Shown in pieces: positions 9,691 through 17,968 of a stretch of DNA of 34,553 nt (its first letter is position 1; each line of letters opens with the position of its first letter). The notes beneath the pieces are model-generated. The model had not been told where the DNA came from and made no database searches. It was given only the letters and a program-made list of their open reading frames with translations. Source of the stretch: Bacillota bacterium (GTDB lineage Bacteria; Bacillota; Negativicutes; Sporomusales; Sporomusaceae). The position numbers and the translations under genes are program-made. The stretch lies in the NCBI GenBank assembly GCA_023388195.1, contig JAEWGR010000145.1:1-34553 (forward strand), given 5' to 3'.

Positions 9691-11193
9691 TTATTTGCGA
9701 TGCCAATGGCCGGCTTGCTCGCTGTCGGCCTGGGCGGCTCTATTGTTTAAGGCGCTCTTCGCCGGCGAGCTTTTGGCAAAAACAGCGACCAGCTTACCGG
9801 CAACCCGGGCATTGGCTAATCCGGCAGGACCGCCAATACAGCCACCAACACAGGACATCCCCTCCAAAAAATTAGCGTCCAGTGTACCGGACCGGAGTTG
9901 TTTAAGGGCATTAGCACACTCGTCCAGCCCTTCGGCACTATGGGCTTTGACTTTTACTTCCGGATCAAGACCGGCAACTGCCGCCAAAACGGCTTTAGCA
10001 ACTCCGCCGGCACAGGCAAACGCGTTGGCCGTAGTAGAAGCAGCTGATTGAAACTCACTGTCGGCAACAGCACTTAGATCAATGCCTTTGCCTGAAAACA
10101 TCGCATCCAGCTCCTCAAAAGTAAGCGCAAAGTCTACCAGGTCCGAATTGCTGCGGGCTTCTGATTTTTTAGCAATGCATGGTCCAATGAACACAATAAC
10201 AGCCTCAGGATTATTCTTCTTTACGATTTGCGCCATAGCCAGCATAGGCGAAACCGTCGATGAAATGCAGCCAGTCATGTCCGCAAAATGTTTTTCGGTA
10301 AGAGCCACAAAAGCCGGACAACAAGAAGATGTCATATAGGGCCTTTGCGCAGGCACTGTTTCCAAAAACTCGTCAGCTTCTTTAATGCTTACAATATCGG
10401 CACCGTAAGCCACTTCCTGTACGGCATGAAATCCAAGCTGCTTAAGGGCATTAATCATTTGCCCTGGTCTCGTCTTGGCGCCAAAATGCCCGGCAAAGGC
10501 AGGCGCCAGCATAGCGTATACTTGTTTACCAGATTTAATCTGCTGAATGACCTGAACTAAAAGTGACCGGTCACTAATAGCGCCAAAAGGGCAGGCCTCC
10601 CGGCAGGCGCCGCATTCAACGCATTTATCCTGATTAATGACAGCCTTGCGGTCACTGCCGGCAATAATCGCCTTAACTGCACAAACCCGTTCACAGGGCC
10701 GGCTGATTTCAATAATGGCGCCATATTGGCAGGACTTCTTGCATAAGCCACATTCTACACAGCGGGTTTTGTCAATATAGGCACGGTTTTGCACCACCAG
10801 TATAGCCTTTTTCGGGCAGCTGTTGATACAATTATGGGCCAAACAGTTGCGACAGGCATCAGTCACCAAAAACTTATCAATAGGACACTGATCACAGGCT
10901 TCAGGCAACACATGGATAAAAGGCATGTCCTCTATCTCTCCGGCCAAAGCACCGGCAGCGGCCTCCTCCTGCGTGAGATCCAGCGACTGGCTTAATGTGA
11001 GGTTGATACGCTGGCGCAATACGGCTCTTTCTTTATGGACACAACAGCGATATCGGGGTCCGGCCTCGGACACAATAACATCCATCATACTGCTGATATC
11101 CTTTTCTAAACTGCCGGCATACGCCATTCTGGCGATTTCGGCTAACACCTTGCTGCGGATTCTCACAACCTCGGTAACTTGTGATATTGCCAT
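9691..11193 (-). CDS. Monomeric [FeFe] hydrogenase with N-terminal 4Fe-4S domains
   Basis: Catalyses reversible proton reduction or acts as an H2 sensor, in the cytoplasm. The 500-residue protein starts with about 95 residues of unassigned sequence. Ferredoxin-like Cys clusters follow: CDQC at 100-103, CRNCLAHNCINSCP at 115-127, CVECGLCKKSC at 145-155 and CVECGACREACP at 191-202. The H-cluster domain has L1 SSCCPAF (289-295), L2 FIGPCIAKKSEA (335-346) and L3 EGMSCVGGCIGGP (444-456). GPC in L2 instead of MPC, and Phe instead of Trp in L1, resemble the less studied group B enzymes. The ATG at 11193 is used because AGGAGG lies 10 bases upstream, inside a longer frame that opens at 11214. No hydE/F/G genes are nearby. 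Confidence 0.92.
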   Translation of the reverse strand: MAISQVTEVVRIRSKVLAEIARMAYAGSLEKDISSMMDVIVSEAGPRYRCCVHKERAVLRQRINLTLSQSLDLTQEEAAAGALAGEIEDMPFIHVLPEACDQCPIDKFLVTDACRNCLAHNCINSCPKKAILVVQNRAYIDKTRCVECGLCKKSCQYGAIIEISRPCERVCAVKAIIAGSDRKAVINQDKCVECGACREACPFGAISDRSLLVQVIQQIKSGKQVYAMLAPAFAGHFGAKTRPGQMINALKQLGFHAVQEVAYGADIVSIKEADEFLETVPAQRPYMTSSCCPAFVALTEKHFADMTGCISSTVSPMLAMAQIVKKNNPEAVIVFIGPCIAKKSEARSNSDLVDFALTFEELDAMFSGKGIDLSAVADSEFQSAASTTANAFACAGGVAKAVLAAVAGLDPEVKVKAHSAEGLDECANALKQLRSGTLDANFLEGMSCVGGCIGGPAGLANARVAGKLVAVFAKSSPAKSALNNRAAQADSEQAGHWHRK

Positions 11194-11418
11194 ATAATAA
11201 ATTCCTCCTCGCATCGTATAGGGTTCGTAACATGTTTCATTAATTGCTTCATCTAATCAAAAGTCTTGCTGTAGCGGCTACCCTCTCCAGCCTGGCACTA
11301 GCAGTTGCAGGTTTGAACAGGGCCGGTTGCGAAAAAGACGACACAATGAGTTTTTGTACAGCCATCCCACCAATCATTACTTAATTAAACTTATTATTTT
11401 ATAACACTTAGTATATTA

Positions 11419-11447
11419 ATTATACGCATTGGCAGCAAACGTGTAAA
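11419..11447 (-). promoter_or_regulatory. Candidate sigma-A promoter of the hydrogenase gene
   Basis: Minus-strand TTTACA (11447-11442), 17 bases, then a perfect TATAAT (11424-11419). The predicted transcript has an unusually long leader of about 220 bases before the ATG at 11193. The leader contains GTAGC-G-GCTAC at 11271-11281 and other short complementary segments, but I recognise no riboswitch class. The 405-base gap 11194-11598 otherwise shows no gene. Confidence 0.55.
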
Positions 11448-11598
11448 ACATTTTCCTTAAAATTAATTAAACAATTTAAACAGCCAAAAAAATTGCCGCA
11501 GGTTGATTGGCCCCCTGCATATTATTACTTCTATTTTTCTACTCCCATTATAACAGTCCTGTATTACGGACACACTAAAGGCTGGAGGGATGACCAAC

Positions 11599-11982
11599 AT
11601 GAACGAAGTAGTATGTATGAGCTGCCATGATTGCCTGCCGGACGATTTATCTGCCTGTCCCGGTTGCGGCAGCGAGATTATCTTAACCGGTGAAAGCAGA
11701 AATGTCATTGATCGATTACAGCCTAATTGTCTTATTCACCGTTACGAAGGTTCCGACTTGTTAGAACCTGCTGTTATCCTAAAAGAAACGAAGCTTAATT
11801 GTAAAGTTGCGACCAGGCTTAAAGAATACGCAAAACCGGTAACAATCCCCAAAAGCAAAGTATATGCTTTTGATCAAAAAATCCTTGGCACAATTCAGGC
11901 TCTCCGCAATGAGCGTTCAGCAACAATCCACCGCTACGACCAGCTCATTCAGGCTCACTGGCAGAATTTAAAGTCATTTTAA
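11599..11982 (+). CDS. Hypothetical zinc-ribbon protein
   Basis: Function not recognised. The 127-residue protein opens with a cysteine-rich zinc-ribbon-like segment, Cys6, Cys9, Cys12, then Cys20 and Cys23 (VCMSCHDC and CPGCG), followed by a mixed region with no membrane segment and a basic, probably helical C-terminus (LRNERSATIHRYDQLIQ). I chose the ATG at 11599 because GGAGGG lies nine bases upstream; an in-frame ATG at 11590 would leave only two bases of spacing. It is a single gene, divergent from the hydrogenase and convergent with the deacetylase 21 nt downstream. A metal- or nucleic-acid-binding role is only a guess from the Cys pairs. Confidence 0.7.
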   Translation: MNEVVCMSCHDCLPDDLSACPGCGSEIILTGESRNVIDRLQPNCLIHRYEGSDLLEPAVILKETKLNCKVATRLKEYAKPVTIPKSKVYAFDQKILGTIQALRNERSATIHRYDQLIQAHWQNLKSF

Positions 11983-12003
11983 ATGCGGTTTTGCTCCTGC
12001 CAA

Positions 12004-12723
12004 TTAACGCGCAACCTCGTAATACTGCAATAATTCACTGACCGTTACCAGTTGGTAGCCCTGAGACTGCAGCTTGTCAATAATGATAGGCAGGGCCTGC
12101 GGCGTAGGCAGTGGGTACTGGCCGTCATGCATCAGAATAATACTGCCAGGCTGCACATGATCAAGCACTGCTTTTACCACTAGTTCCACCGGCCCCTGCC
12201 GCCAGTCACCGGTATCAACTGACCAGAGCACTGTTGTATAACCCCGTTCACGCGCCAAGGCAACAATATCGTCATTGTACGCCCCGTCAGGCGGTCTGAA
12301 CAGAGTTGGCTTGGGGGCAACCGGCTGCAAAATGGTTTCCAGTCGCGCAAATTCATCAGCTACCTCTGCGGCTGTTAACCGGTTCAGACGTCTGTGGCTG
12401 TAGGCATGAGACGCTATCTCATGTCCGTCTGCCACTGCCTGGGCAACTATTTCCGGATGAGCCTCAGCATTGACCCCTAAAACAAAAAAGGTCGCTTTGG
12501 CCTGCTTCGCTTTCAACACCCTTAGTATTTCGGGTGTTGTTTTATAATGGGGCCCATCATCAATAGTAATTGCCACAACCTTGTGCGTAGTTGGTATTTT
12601 CCGGATTACCGGGCTTTTATCATCAAATACATCACCAGCCTGATACAAAACACTGCACAGCAAGCCGACAGCAAGCACGGCAATACTAAAAAAACTGCGT
12701 CGCACTCCACCTTTTCTGTACAT
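12004..12723 (-). CDS. Polysaccharide deacetylase (NodB/CE4 family), membrane-anchored
   Basis: Likely removes N-acetyl groups from peptidoglycan or another cell-envelope glycan outside the membrane. The 239-residue protein has an N-terminal signal-anchor (FFSIAVLAVGLLCSVLY). CE4 motifs follow: TIDDGPH with the catalytic and metal-binding Asp pair (about 54-55), SHAYSH metal His motif, RPPDGAYN (the usual RPPYG has Asp at the Tyr position), LWSVDTGDW and LMHDG. The ATG has AGAAGGGGG just upstream. It is divergent from dacF with 130 nt between them, and both act on the cell wall. PdaA/PdaB-type sporulation or vegetative roles cannot be separated here. Confidence 0.9.
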   Translation of the reverse strand: MYRKGGVRRSFFSIAVLAVGLLCSVLYQAGDVFDDKSPVIRKIPTTHKVVAITIDDGPHYKTTPEILRVLKAKQAKATFFVLGVNAEAHPEIVAQAVADGHEIASHAYSHRRLNRLTAAEVADEFARLETILQPVAPKPTLFRPPDGAYNDDIVALARERGYTTVLWSVDTGDWRQGPVELVVKAVLDHVQPGSIILMHDGQYPLPTPQALPIIIDKLQSQGYQLVTVSELLQYYEVAR

Positions 12724-12796
12724 AAGAACCCCCTTCTATAATTAAAGGATCTTCTTGATACTACGCCTGCCGCCTCGAATATATGACAATAAACGG

Positions 12797-12826
12797 GTAT
12801 GCCGGACGTGGTTGAGCAATATACTA
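12797..12826 (+). promoter_or_regulatory. Candidate sigma-G-like forespore promoter of dacF
   Basis: GTATG (12797-12801), an 18-base spacer and TATACTA (12820-12826) match the Bacillus sigma-G pattern GHATR-18-CATWMTA except for the first base of the -10. The predicted start is about 20 bases before the dacF ATG, just ahead of AAGGGGG. dacF is forespore-expressed in Bacillus, which is consistent. Transfer of the consensus to this lineage is inference. Confidence 0.4.
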
Positions 12827-12853
12827 ATATAGCTGATTAAAAGGGGGTATTCC

Positions 12854-14011
12854 ATGGGCTGCCTGATTATACGCTCTGCCGCCTTAAGCCTACTACTGCT
12901 CTGCACGGTTACCGGTCTTGCACTGGCGGCACCGCCGACCCTGTCCGCCCAGGGGGCTATTTTAATGGATTCCAAAACCGGCCAGGTACTCCATGACAGA
13001 AATATACACAAAAAACTCGCACCGGCCAGTACTACTAAAATTATGACGGCGATCCTTGCGATTGAAAGCGGGCGCCTGGATGAAACCGTTCACATCAGTG
13101 CTGCCGCTGCCGGTACCGGCGGCTCTTCCCTCAATCTCTATCCCGGCCAAAACATCACACTCAGGGAGTTGGTTACGGGCCTGCTACTCCGCTCCGGCAA
13201 TGATGCCGCCGTGGCAATTGCCGAACATCTTGCCGGTTCTGTTAATGCTTTTGTGGAAATTATGAACAGCAAAGCAGCCAGTATCGGCGCAGTCCACACT
13301 CATTTCAGCAACCCCCATGGCCTTTCAGCCCCCAACCACCTGTCTACAGCCTTTGATTTGGCCTGGATAACCCGGTATGCGCTGAACAATCCGACATTCG
13401 CCGAGATCGTGAGCACGAAGGAAACAAATATAGAGTGGCTTGACAGAAAAGGGAAAAGTCAGGACCGTAATCTCCGCAATACTAATAAACTGCTATGGAT
13501 GCTGGAAGATGCCGATGGTGTAAAAACAGGAACAACAAATCGCGCCGGACCGTGTTTGGTATCCAGTGCAACCCGCGGCAACCAAAAGCTTATTGCCGTC
13601 GTATTAAATGATCATTCACGCTGGTTTGATTCGATGCAACTCTTAAAATACGGGTTTGATTCCTTTGACTTATATGAATATGTGGAGCAGGGCGCAATCA
13701 TTACCTCACTGCCAGTAGAAAACGGAATGACCGGGATTGTTGATGCCCTCGTGGATACTCCCGGCTCACTGGTAGTAAGTACCGAAGATTACGCCGCTGT
13801 AACCGTGGAGGTGGATTTACCGGAAAAAATAAAAGCCCCGGTGTACCAGGGCCAGAAAATTGGCGAAATTATCTTTTATATAAAGGATAAAGCGGTAAAA
13901 ACTGTCGATATTATTGCCGGCAATGCTGTTGAAGAAAGTACCATCAGCAAAATCCTGCTGCGTCACTGGCTGGATACCGTGAGGCGGTTATCCAGTTGGG
14001 GAGTATTGTAA
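12854..14011 (+). CDS. dacF: D-alanyl-D-alanine carboxypeptidase, DacF/PBP5-type
   Basis: Trims the terminal D-Ala from peptidoglycan stem peptides and so limits cross-linking; it acts outside the cytoplasmic membrane. The 385-residue protein has a signal peptide (LSLLLLCTVTGLALAAPP) and the three serine-peptidase motifs: S59-T-T-K62, S114-G-N116 and K224-T-G226. A PBP5 C-terminal beta domain (about 275-365) follows, with a C-terminal amphipathic segment (SKILLRHWLDTVRRLSSW) likely to anchor it to the membrane. AAGGGGG lies six bases before the ATG. It converges on cheR with eight bases between the stops. The sigma-G-like promoter supports a spore-cortex role. Confidence 0.93.
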   Translation: MGCLIIRSAALSLLLLCTVTGLALAAPPTLSAQGAILMDSKTGQVLHDRNIHKKLAPASTTKIMTAILAIESGRLDETVHISAAAAGTGGSSLNLYPGQNITLRELVTGLLLRSGNDAAVAIAEHLAGSVNAFVEIMNSKAASIGAVHTHFSNPHGLSAPNHLSTAFDLAWITRYALNNPTFAEIVSTKETNIEWLDRKGKSQDRNLRNTNKLLWMLEDADGVKTGTTNRAGPCLVSSATRGNQKLIAVVLNDHSRWFDSMQLLKYGFDSFDLYEYVEQGAIITSLPVENGMTGIVDALVDTPGSLVVSTEDYAAVTVEVDLPEKIKAPVYQGQKIGEIIFYIKDKAVKTVDIIAGNAVEESTISKILLRHWLDTVRRLSSWGVL

Positions 14012-14019
14012 CAGCCAAA

Positions 14020-14799
14020 CTATACCGGCTTTCGGTAAAAGAATGGTAAATAATGCTGAAACCCTATATCCCGGAAGTTCAGTATCGCCTCCGTCCCGCC
14101 CACAAACAACACCCCGCCCGGTTTAAGCGCGGTAAAAAAGCGGCGATACAGCCCGTCTTTCGCTTCTTCGGTAAAATAGATGACAACATTCCGGCACAAA
14201 ATAAGATCAAACCCTGATTCAAATTTATCAACCAAAAGGTTATGCCGCTGAAACTCAATCCGGGCCTTCATATCATCCCCAATAGTGGCAATGCCGTCTG
14301 CCTGCTTAAAATATTTATTTAGCCGGGCAGGCGGTATATTTTTTAGTTCGTTGGTTGTATAAGCCCCAAGCTTGGCTTTTGCCAGCATTTCAACATCAAG
14401 ATCTGTCGCCAAAATACGATGTTTACTGTAGGGAGTCAGCTCATTAAGCATAATTGCCAGCGAATACGGTTCGGCCCCAATGGAGCAGCCGGCACTCCAA
14501 ATATTAAGTCTTGCACTTTGTTTTAAAAGATCAGGAATTACCCGTTTCTCCAGTTCATCAAACTTTTCCGGTGTCCGGAAGAATTCGGTAACATTGATTG
14601 TGAGAAAATCGATAAACTCTTTATACAATTTGGGATTAGCCTCAATCTTACCAAAGAAATCCAGATATCCGTTGGCTCCATGGCGGCTCATCATGTTGCC
14701 GATACGCCGTTGCATTTGCGCCGGCTTGTAGTCATTAAGATTAATACCTGATTTAACATGAAGCTTCTGCTTAAACAGCTCCCAGTCTTTGTCGCTCAT
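14020..14799 (-). CDS. cheR: CheR-type chemoreceptor glutamate methyltransferase
   Basis: Transfers methyl groups from S-adenosylmethionine to glutamates of chemotaxis receptors. The 259 residues form an N-terminal helical CheR domain (about 1-70, including QMQRRIGNMMSRHG) and a Rossmann methyltransferase domain. The latter has NVTEFFR, WSAGCSIGAEPYSLAI (SAM-binding loop, about 103-118), ATDLD and DLILCRNVVIYF. There are no TPR or CheB fusions. It stands alone, with no other che gene in the window, converging on dacF. The ATG is preceded by AGGGGG. Confidence 0.94.
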   Translation of the reverse strand: MSDKDWELFKQKLHVKSGINLNDYKPAQMQRRIGNMMSRHGANGYLDFFGKIEANPKLYKEFIDFLTINVTEFFRTPEKFDELEKRVIPDLLKQSARLNIWSAGCSIGAEPYSLAIMLNELTPYSKHRILATDLDVEMLAKAKLGAYTTNELKNIPPARLNKYFKQADGIATIGDDMKARIEFQRHNLLVDKFESGFDLILCRNVVIYFTEEAKDGLYRRFFTALKPGGVLFVGGTEAILNFRDIGFQHYLPFFYRKPV

Positions 14800-14916
14800 G
14801 GAAACCCCCTGTTATTGCGCTAAATCTAAATTCAAATTGCTTCAATTGTAACTTCGACATGCTACAGGTGTTTTCCTACCTCTTTGTTTGCTTAATTAAT
14901 TGCTCATAATATACAC

Positions 14917-14959
14917 AAAAAAAGAGCAGGTCAGACTAGCTTGACAGCCGTCTAACCTG
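14917..14959 (-). terminator. Rho-independent terminator of ald
   Basis: Read on the minus strand, CAGGTTAGAC and GTCTGACCTG form a 10-bp stem with one mismatch, followed by CTC and seven T. It lies 27 bases after the ald stop codon. Confidence 0.85.
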
Positions 14960-14986
14960 TTCCGGTCAATCATATGGATCTATTTG

Positions 14987-16102
14987 CTAGGCTAATATTT
15001 GTTCTACCGGTGTAACAGGCAGATTATGGGCTTCGGCAACACCTTTAAATACCACCTTGCCATCATAGACATTCAGGCCTTTGGCTAAGCCTGGATCATC
15101 TTTAAGTGCCGTTTTCCAGCCTTTAGTAGCTATTTGCAGGGCATACTCAATGGTAGCGTTGGTTAAAGCAAAAGTTGACGTGCGGGCAACAGCGCCCGGC
15201 ATATTCGCAACCGAATAATGGACAACACCGTACTTCACATAGGTCGGGTCGCTGTGGGTCGTTACCCGGTCAATGGTCTCCACTGAACCGCCTTGATCGA
15301 TAGCCACGTCAACGATAACTGAGCCGGGTTCCATGGACTTAACCATTTCCTCGGTAACCAGTTTAGGAGCCTTAGCACCAGGCAGCAGAACCGCGCCCAC
15401 AAGCAAATCAGCTTTCTTGACCCAGCTGGCAATATTATAGCTATTAGACATAACCGTAGTAACCCGGCCGCCAAAGATATCATCAAGGTAAGCCAGCCGC
15501 TCATTTGATTTATCGATAATCGCAACCCGTGCCCCCATGCCGACAGCCATTTTCGCTGCATTTGTCCCTACAACACCACCGCCGATAATTACGACTTGAG
15601 CCGATTCGACGCCAGGTACACCGCCCAACAGGATTCCCTTACCACCAAAGGGTTTTTCCAAACAATGCGCCCCAACCTGCACAGACATCCGTCCTGCCAC
15701 CTCACTCATCGGCGTCAAAAGCGGCAACGTATGATGACGTTCTATTGTTTCATAGGCTATGCCAATTACTTTTTTATCCAGCAGGGCTTTGGTCAATTCC
15801 GGCTCGGGAGCTAAATGCAGGTAAGTAAAAAGTATTTGCCCCTCATGGAACAGCTCATATTCCGGTGCCAGGGGTTCTTTGACTTTCATAATCATTTCAG
15901 CCTGATCAAACAACGCTTTCTTGTCAGCGATGATTTGCGCCCCGGCTTTCACATAGCTTTCATCAGAAAAACCGCTGCCGATACCGGCGCTTTGCTCGAT
16001 AAGCACTGTATGTCCGGCCTTCTTTAACGTTTCCGTACCTGCCGGAGTCAGGGCCACCCGGTTTTCATTGTTTTTAATCTCTTTAGCTACACCAATAATC
16101 AT
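14987..16102 (-). CDS. ald: Alanine dehydrogenase
   Basis: NAD-dependent oxidative deamination of L-alanine to pyruvate and ammonia (reversible). The protein is 371 residues from the chosen ATG, the usual family length. Motifs: GVAKEIKNNENRVALTPAG at the start, MKVKEPL, the Rossmann motif GGGVVGTNAAKMAVGMG (about 174-190), VDVAIDQGG, and NMPGAVARTSTFALTNAT near the C-terminus. The ATG at 16102 has AAGGAGG upstream; the reading frame extends 26 codons further but into the promoter. The preceding gene is an APC permease on the same strand, and alanine racemase follows further upstream. A sigma-54 promoter at 16160-16175 and palindromes at 16285-16344 lie directly upstream, suggesting activator-driven induction. 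Confidence 0.96.
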   Translation of the reverse strand: MIIGVAKEIKNNENRVALTPAGTETLKKAGHTVLIEQSAGIGSGFSDESYVKAGAQIIADKKALFDQAEMIMKVKEPLAPEYELFHEGQILFTYLHLAPEPELTKALLDKKVIGIAYETIERHHTLPLLTPMSEVAGRMSVQVGAHCLEKPFGGKGILLGGVPGVESAQVVIIGGGVVGTNAAKMAVGMGARVAIIDKSNERLAYLDDIFGGRVTTVMSNSYNIASWVKKADLLVGAVLLPGAKAPKLVTEEMVKSMEPGSVIVDVAIDQGGSVETIDRVTTHSDPTYVKYGVVHYSVANMPGAVARTSTFALTNATIEYALQIATKGWKTALKDDPGLAKGLNVYDGKVVFKGVAEAHNLPVTPVEQILA

Positions 16103-16144
16103 ATACTTGGCCTCCTTATAAATGATATCCAACCAGATTCTTCT

Positions 16145-16191
16145 CGCACCTATGATTATTGCAATTGTTGTGCCAAACAATCATAGGTGCG
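16145..16191. repeat. Perfect 13-bp inverted repeat centred on the ald promoter
   Basis: CGCACCTATGATT (16145-16157) and its exact inverse AATCATAGGTGCG (16179-16191) are separated by 21 bases that contain the sigma-54 promoter. The repeat centre (16168) coincides with the promoter centre. The expected transcription start is near 16149, so one arm is upstream of the transcript and the pair cannot form an RNA hairpin; a DNA-level role is implied. Confidence 0.85.
16160..16175 (-). promoter_or_regulatory. Sigma-54 (-24/-12) promoter of ald
   Basis: Minus-strand TGGCACAACAATTGCA matches the RpoN consensus TGGCACR-N4-TTGCA at every conserved position, with -24 GG and -12 GC correctly spaced. The predicted start is about 47 bases before the ald ATG. 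Confidence 0.85.
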
Positions 16192-16284
16192 GCTTTACAG
16201 GGCAAGAATCAGCTGGAATGACCTGCATATAGCCACAGAATCAAGCAAACCACCACAGTGTGCAATCACGATCAAACCACTAAC

Positions 16285-16344
16285 GGAAACAAAAGTTTCC
16301 ATTTGTATGGCAATAAACTATGCCATACGGAAATATAGGTTTCC
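16285..16344. promoter_or_regulatory. Putative enhancer-binding-protein sites upstream of ald
   Basis: Three palindromes lie in a row: GGAAACAAAAGTTTCC (16285-16300), GTATGGC-N10-GCCATAC (16305-16328) and GGAAATATAGGTTTCC (16329-16344). The outer two share the form GGAAAY-N4-GTTTCC. They start about 110 bases upstream of the -24 element, a usual distance for sigma-54 activator sites. The same motif occurs at 17979-17994. Confidence 0.7.
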
Positions 16345-16374
16345 AAGCATCTTTGTTTATTGTATACAAACAAA

Positions 16375-17775
16375 CTATCTAGCGCTGTTGATATCCCCGC
16401 CCCGGCTATCCGTTTTGTTCCAGCCGCAGAGATAATAAGCGGCCACAAGCAGAACCAGCCATATGGGCCCTACAATCATAGCCACTAACGTATCCGGATC
16501 GAAACACATAACAACAGCCACAAAAGCGAGAAACACCAGACAGATCCAATTAATTACCGGATAACCGGGCATTGGGTATTTTAAATTAGCTTGCTGTTCG
16601 GGCGTCAGCTCCTGCCGGAATTTCATTTGCACCAGGACAATAATCGCCCAGACCCACAAGGCGGCGAAAGTGCCAACACTTGTTACATAAGTAAACACCT
16701 TGCCGGGAACCAGGTAGTTTAAAATTACACCAATCATCAGAAACAATGCTGAAACCAAAATACCATTCATCGGCACTTTACGACTGCTCAGCCGGCCAAA
16801 AAACTCAGGTGCACGCCCTTGCAGCGATAAATTATATAGCATGCGGCCAGTACTAAAAATGCCGCTGTTGCAGGATGATAACGCAGCTGTCAAAACAACA
16901 AAGTTGATGATCCCTGCCGCTGAACGTATCCCCAGCTTTTCAAAGGTTAATACAAACGGACTGCCGATAGACCCCAGTTGATTCCAGGGATATAATGACA
17001 TAATAACAAACAAGGCACCAATATAGAAAATCAGAATACGCCAGAATACTTTGTCAATTGCTGCCGGCAGTGTTTTCTCCGGATCTTTAGCTTCTCCTGC
17101 CGTTACCCCAACTAGTTCAATGCCTACATAGGCAAACATAACCATTACCAAAGCCATAATCATGCCAGGCAGGCCTTTGGGCGAAAAGCCGTCGTAGGCC
17201 CAAAGATTTGAAATCCCGATGGGTATGCCGCTATTGCCGATACCAAAAATAATCATGCCTAATCCGGCCACAATCATGATAACGATTGTAACAATTTTGA
17301 TAAGGGCAAACCAAAACTCAAATTCACCATAAGCGGCTACCGCAATCAGGTTGACAACCGTCATACATATTAAAGCAGCCAAGGCCGGAACCCACTGGGG
17401 CACCTCCGGAAACCAAAACTGCATGTAGACGCCGACAGCCGTAATCTCGGCCATACATGTGACAACCCACATAAACCAATAGGTCCAGCCTGTCAGATAG
17501 CCGGCCATCGGCCCCAGAAATCTGTTTGCATAGGCACTGAAAGAGCCTGAAACAGGATAGGCCACGGCCACTTCGCCAAGGGCCCGCATTATGTAGAATA
17601 TGATAATACCACCAAGTAAATAGGTAATCATCAACGCCGGACCAGCTGTTCTTATCGCTGAGGCTGATCCTAGAAACAAACCGACACCAATTGCCCCCCC
17701 AAGGGCAATTAGCTGAATATGGCGTTCTTCCAACCCGCGGTGCAGTTCTTCATGCATTCCATCTCTCTTAGACAC
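16375..17775 (-). CDS. APC-superfamily amino acid permease (copy 1)
   Basis: Proton-coupled amino acid importer in the cytoplasmic membrane; about 12 hydrophobic segments in 466 residues. The N-terminal RGLEERHIQLIALGGAIGVGLFLGS block with GAIGVGLF is the substrate-binding unwound helix of the AAT family. Also visible are GSFSAYANRFLGP, GWTYWFMWV and the GVTAGEAKDPEKTLPAAI loop. The GTG start has GGGAGGAG five bases upstream. Context beside alanine dehydrogenase and alanine racemase suggests alanine or a related small amino acid as substrate; AlaP, CycA and ProY-type proteins share these motifs, so specificity is inference. It is transcribed from a sigma-54 promoter at 17870-17885. Confidence 0.92.
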   Translation of the reverse strand: MSKRDGMHEELHRGLEERHIQLIALGGAIGVGLFLGSASAIRTAGPALMITYLLGGIIIFYIMRALGEVAVAYPVSGSFSAYANRFLGPMAGYLTGWTYWFMWVVTCMAEITAVGVYMQFWFPEVPQWVPALAALICMTVVNLIAVAAYGEFEFWFALIKIVTIVIMIVAGLGMIIFGIGNSGIPIGISNLWAYDGFSPKGLPGMIMALVMVMFAYVGIELVGVTAGEAKDPEKTLPAAIDKVFWRILIFYIGALFVIMSLYPWNQLGSIGSPFVLTFEKLGIRSAAGIINFVVLTAALSSCNSGIFSTGRMLYNLSLQGRAPEFFGRLSSRKVPMNGILVSALFLMIGVILNYLVPGKVFTYVTSVGTFAALWVWAIIVLVQMKFRQELTPEQQANLKYPMPGYPVINWICLVFLAFVAVVMCFDPDTLVAMIVGPIWLVLLVAAYYLCGWNKTDSRGGDINSAR

Positions 17776-17869
17776 ACTTTCTCCTCCCCATTTTACCGAC
17801 TAAAATAGGACCTCTGCGCTTTTTACTCACCTCCACAAATTGAAGTACATTTACCCACTATGTATCCAT

Positions 17870-17885
17870 TGCACAAACTATGCCA
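17870..17885 (-). promoter_or_regulatory. Sigma-54 promoter of permease copy 1
   Basis: Minus-strand TGGCATAGTTTGTGCA has GG and GC at the exact -24/-12 spacing and TGGCA plus TGCA intact; C6, G7 and T12 of the consensus differ. It lies about 95 bases before the GTG start, and a GGAAAY-N4-GTTTCC palindrome sits about 95 bases upstream of it. This is the only identifiable promoter in the 396-base gap 17776-18171. Confidence 0.7.
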
Positions 17886-17968
17886 ATTTTCTAAATAGTT
17901 AAGCAAAGGGTTAATTAAGGTTTTTCCCTATGTCTGGAAATATTTATTTACAATTATTGGTATATATG

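Noticed and set aside
9429..10051. Plus-strand ORFs of 129-148 codons opposite the hydrogenase and glucosaminidase genes
   Set aside because: They are antisense shadows of well-supported genes and lack ribosome sites and domain motifs.
16103..16180. N-terminal extension of alanine dehydrogenase
   Set aside because: The longer frame passes through the sigma-54 promoter and inverted repeat; family length and AAGGAGG place the start at 16102.
16145..16191. Intrinsic terminator or RNA attenuator formed by the ald inverted repeat
   Set aside because: No T-tract follows on either strand and one arm lies upstream of the predicted transcript start.
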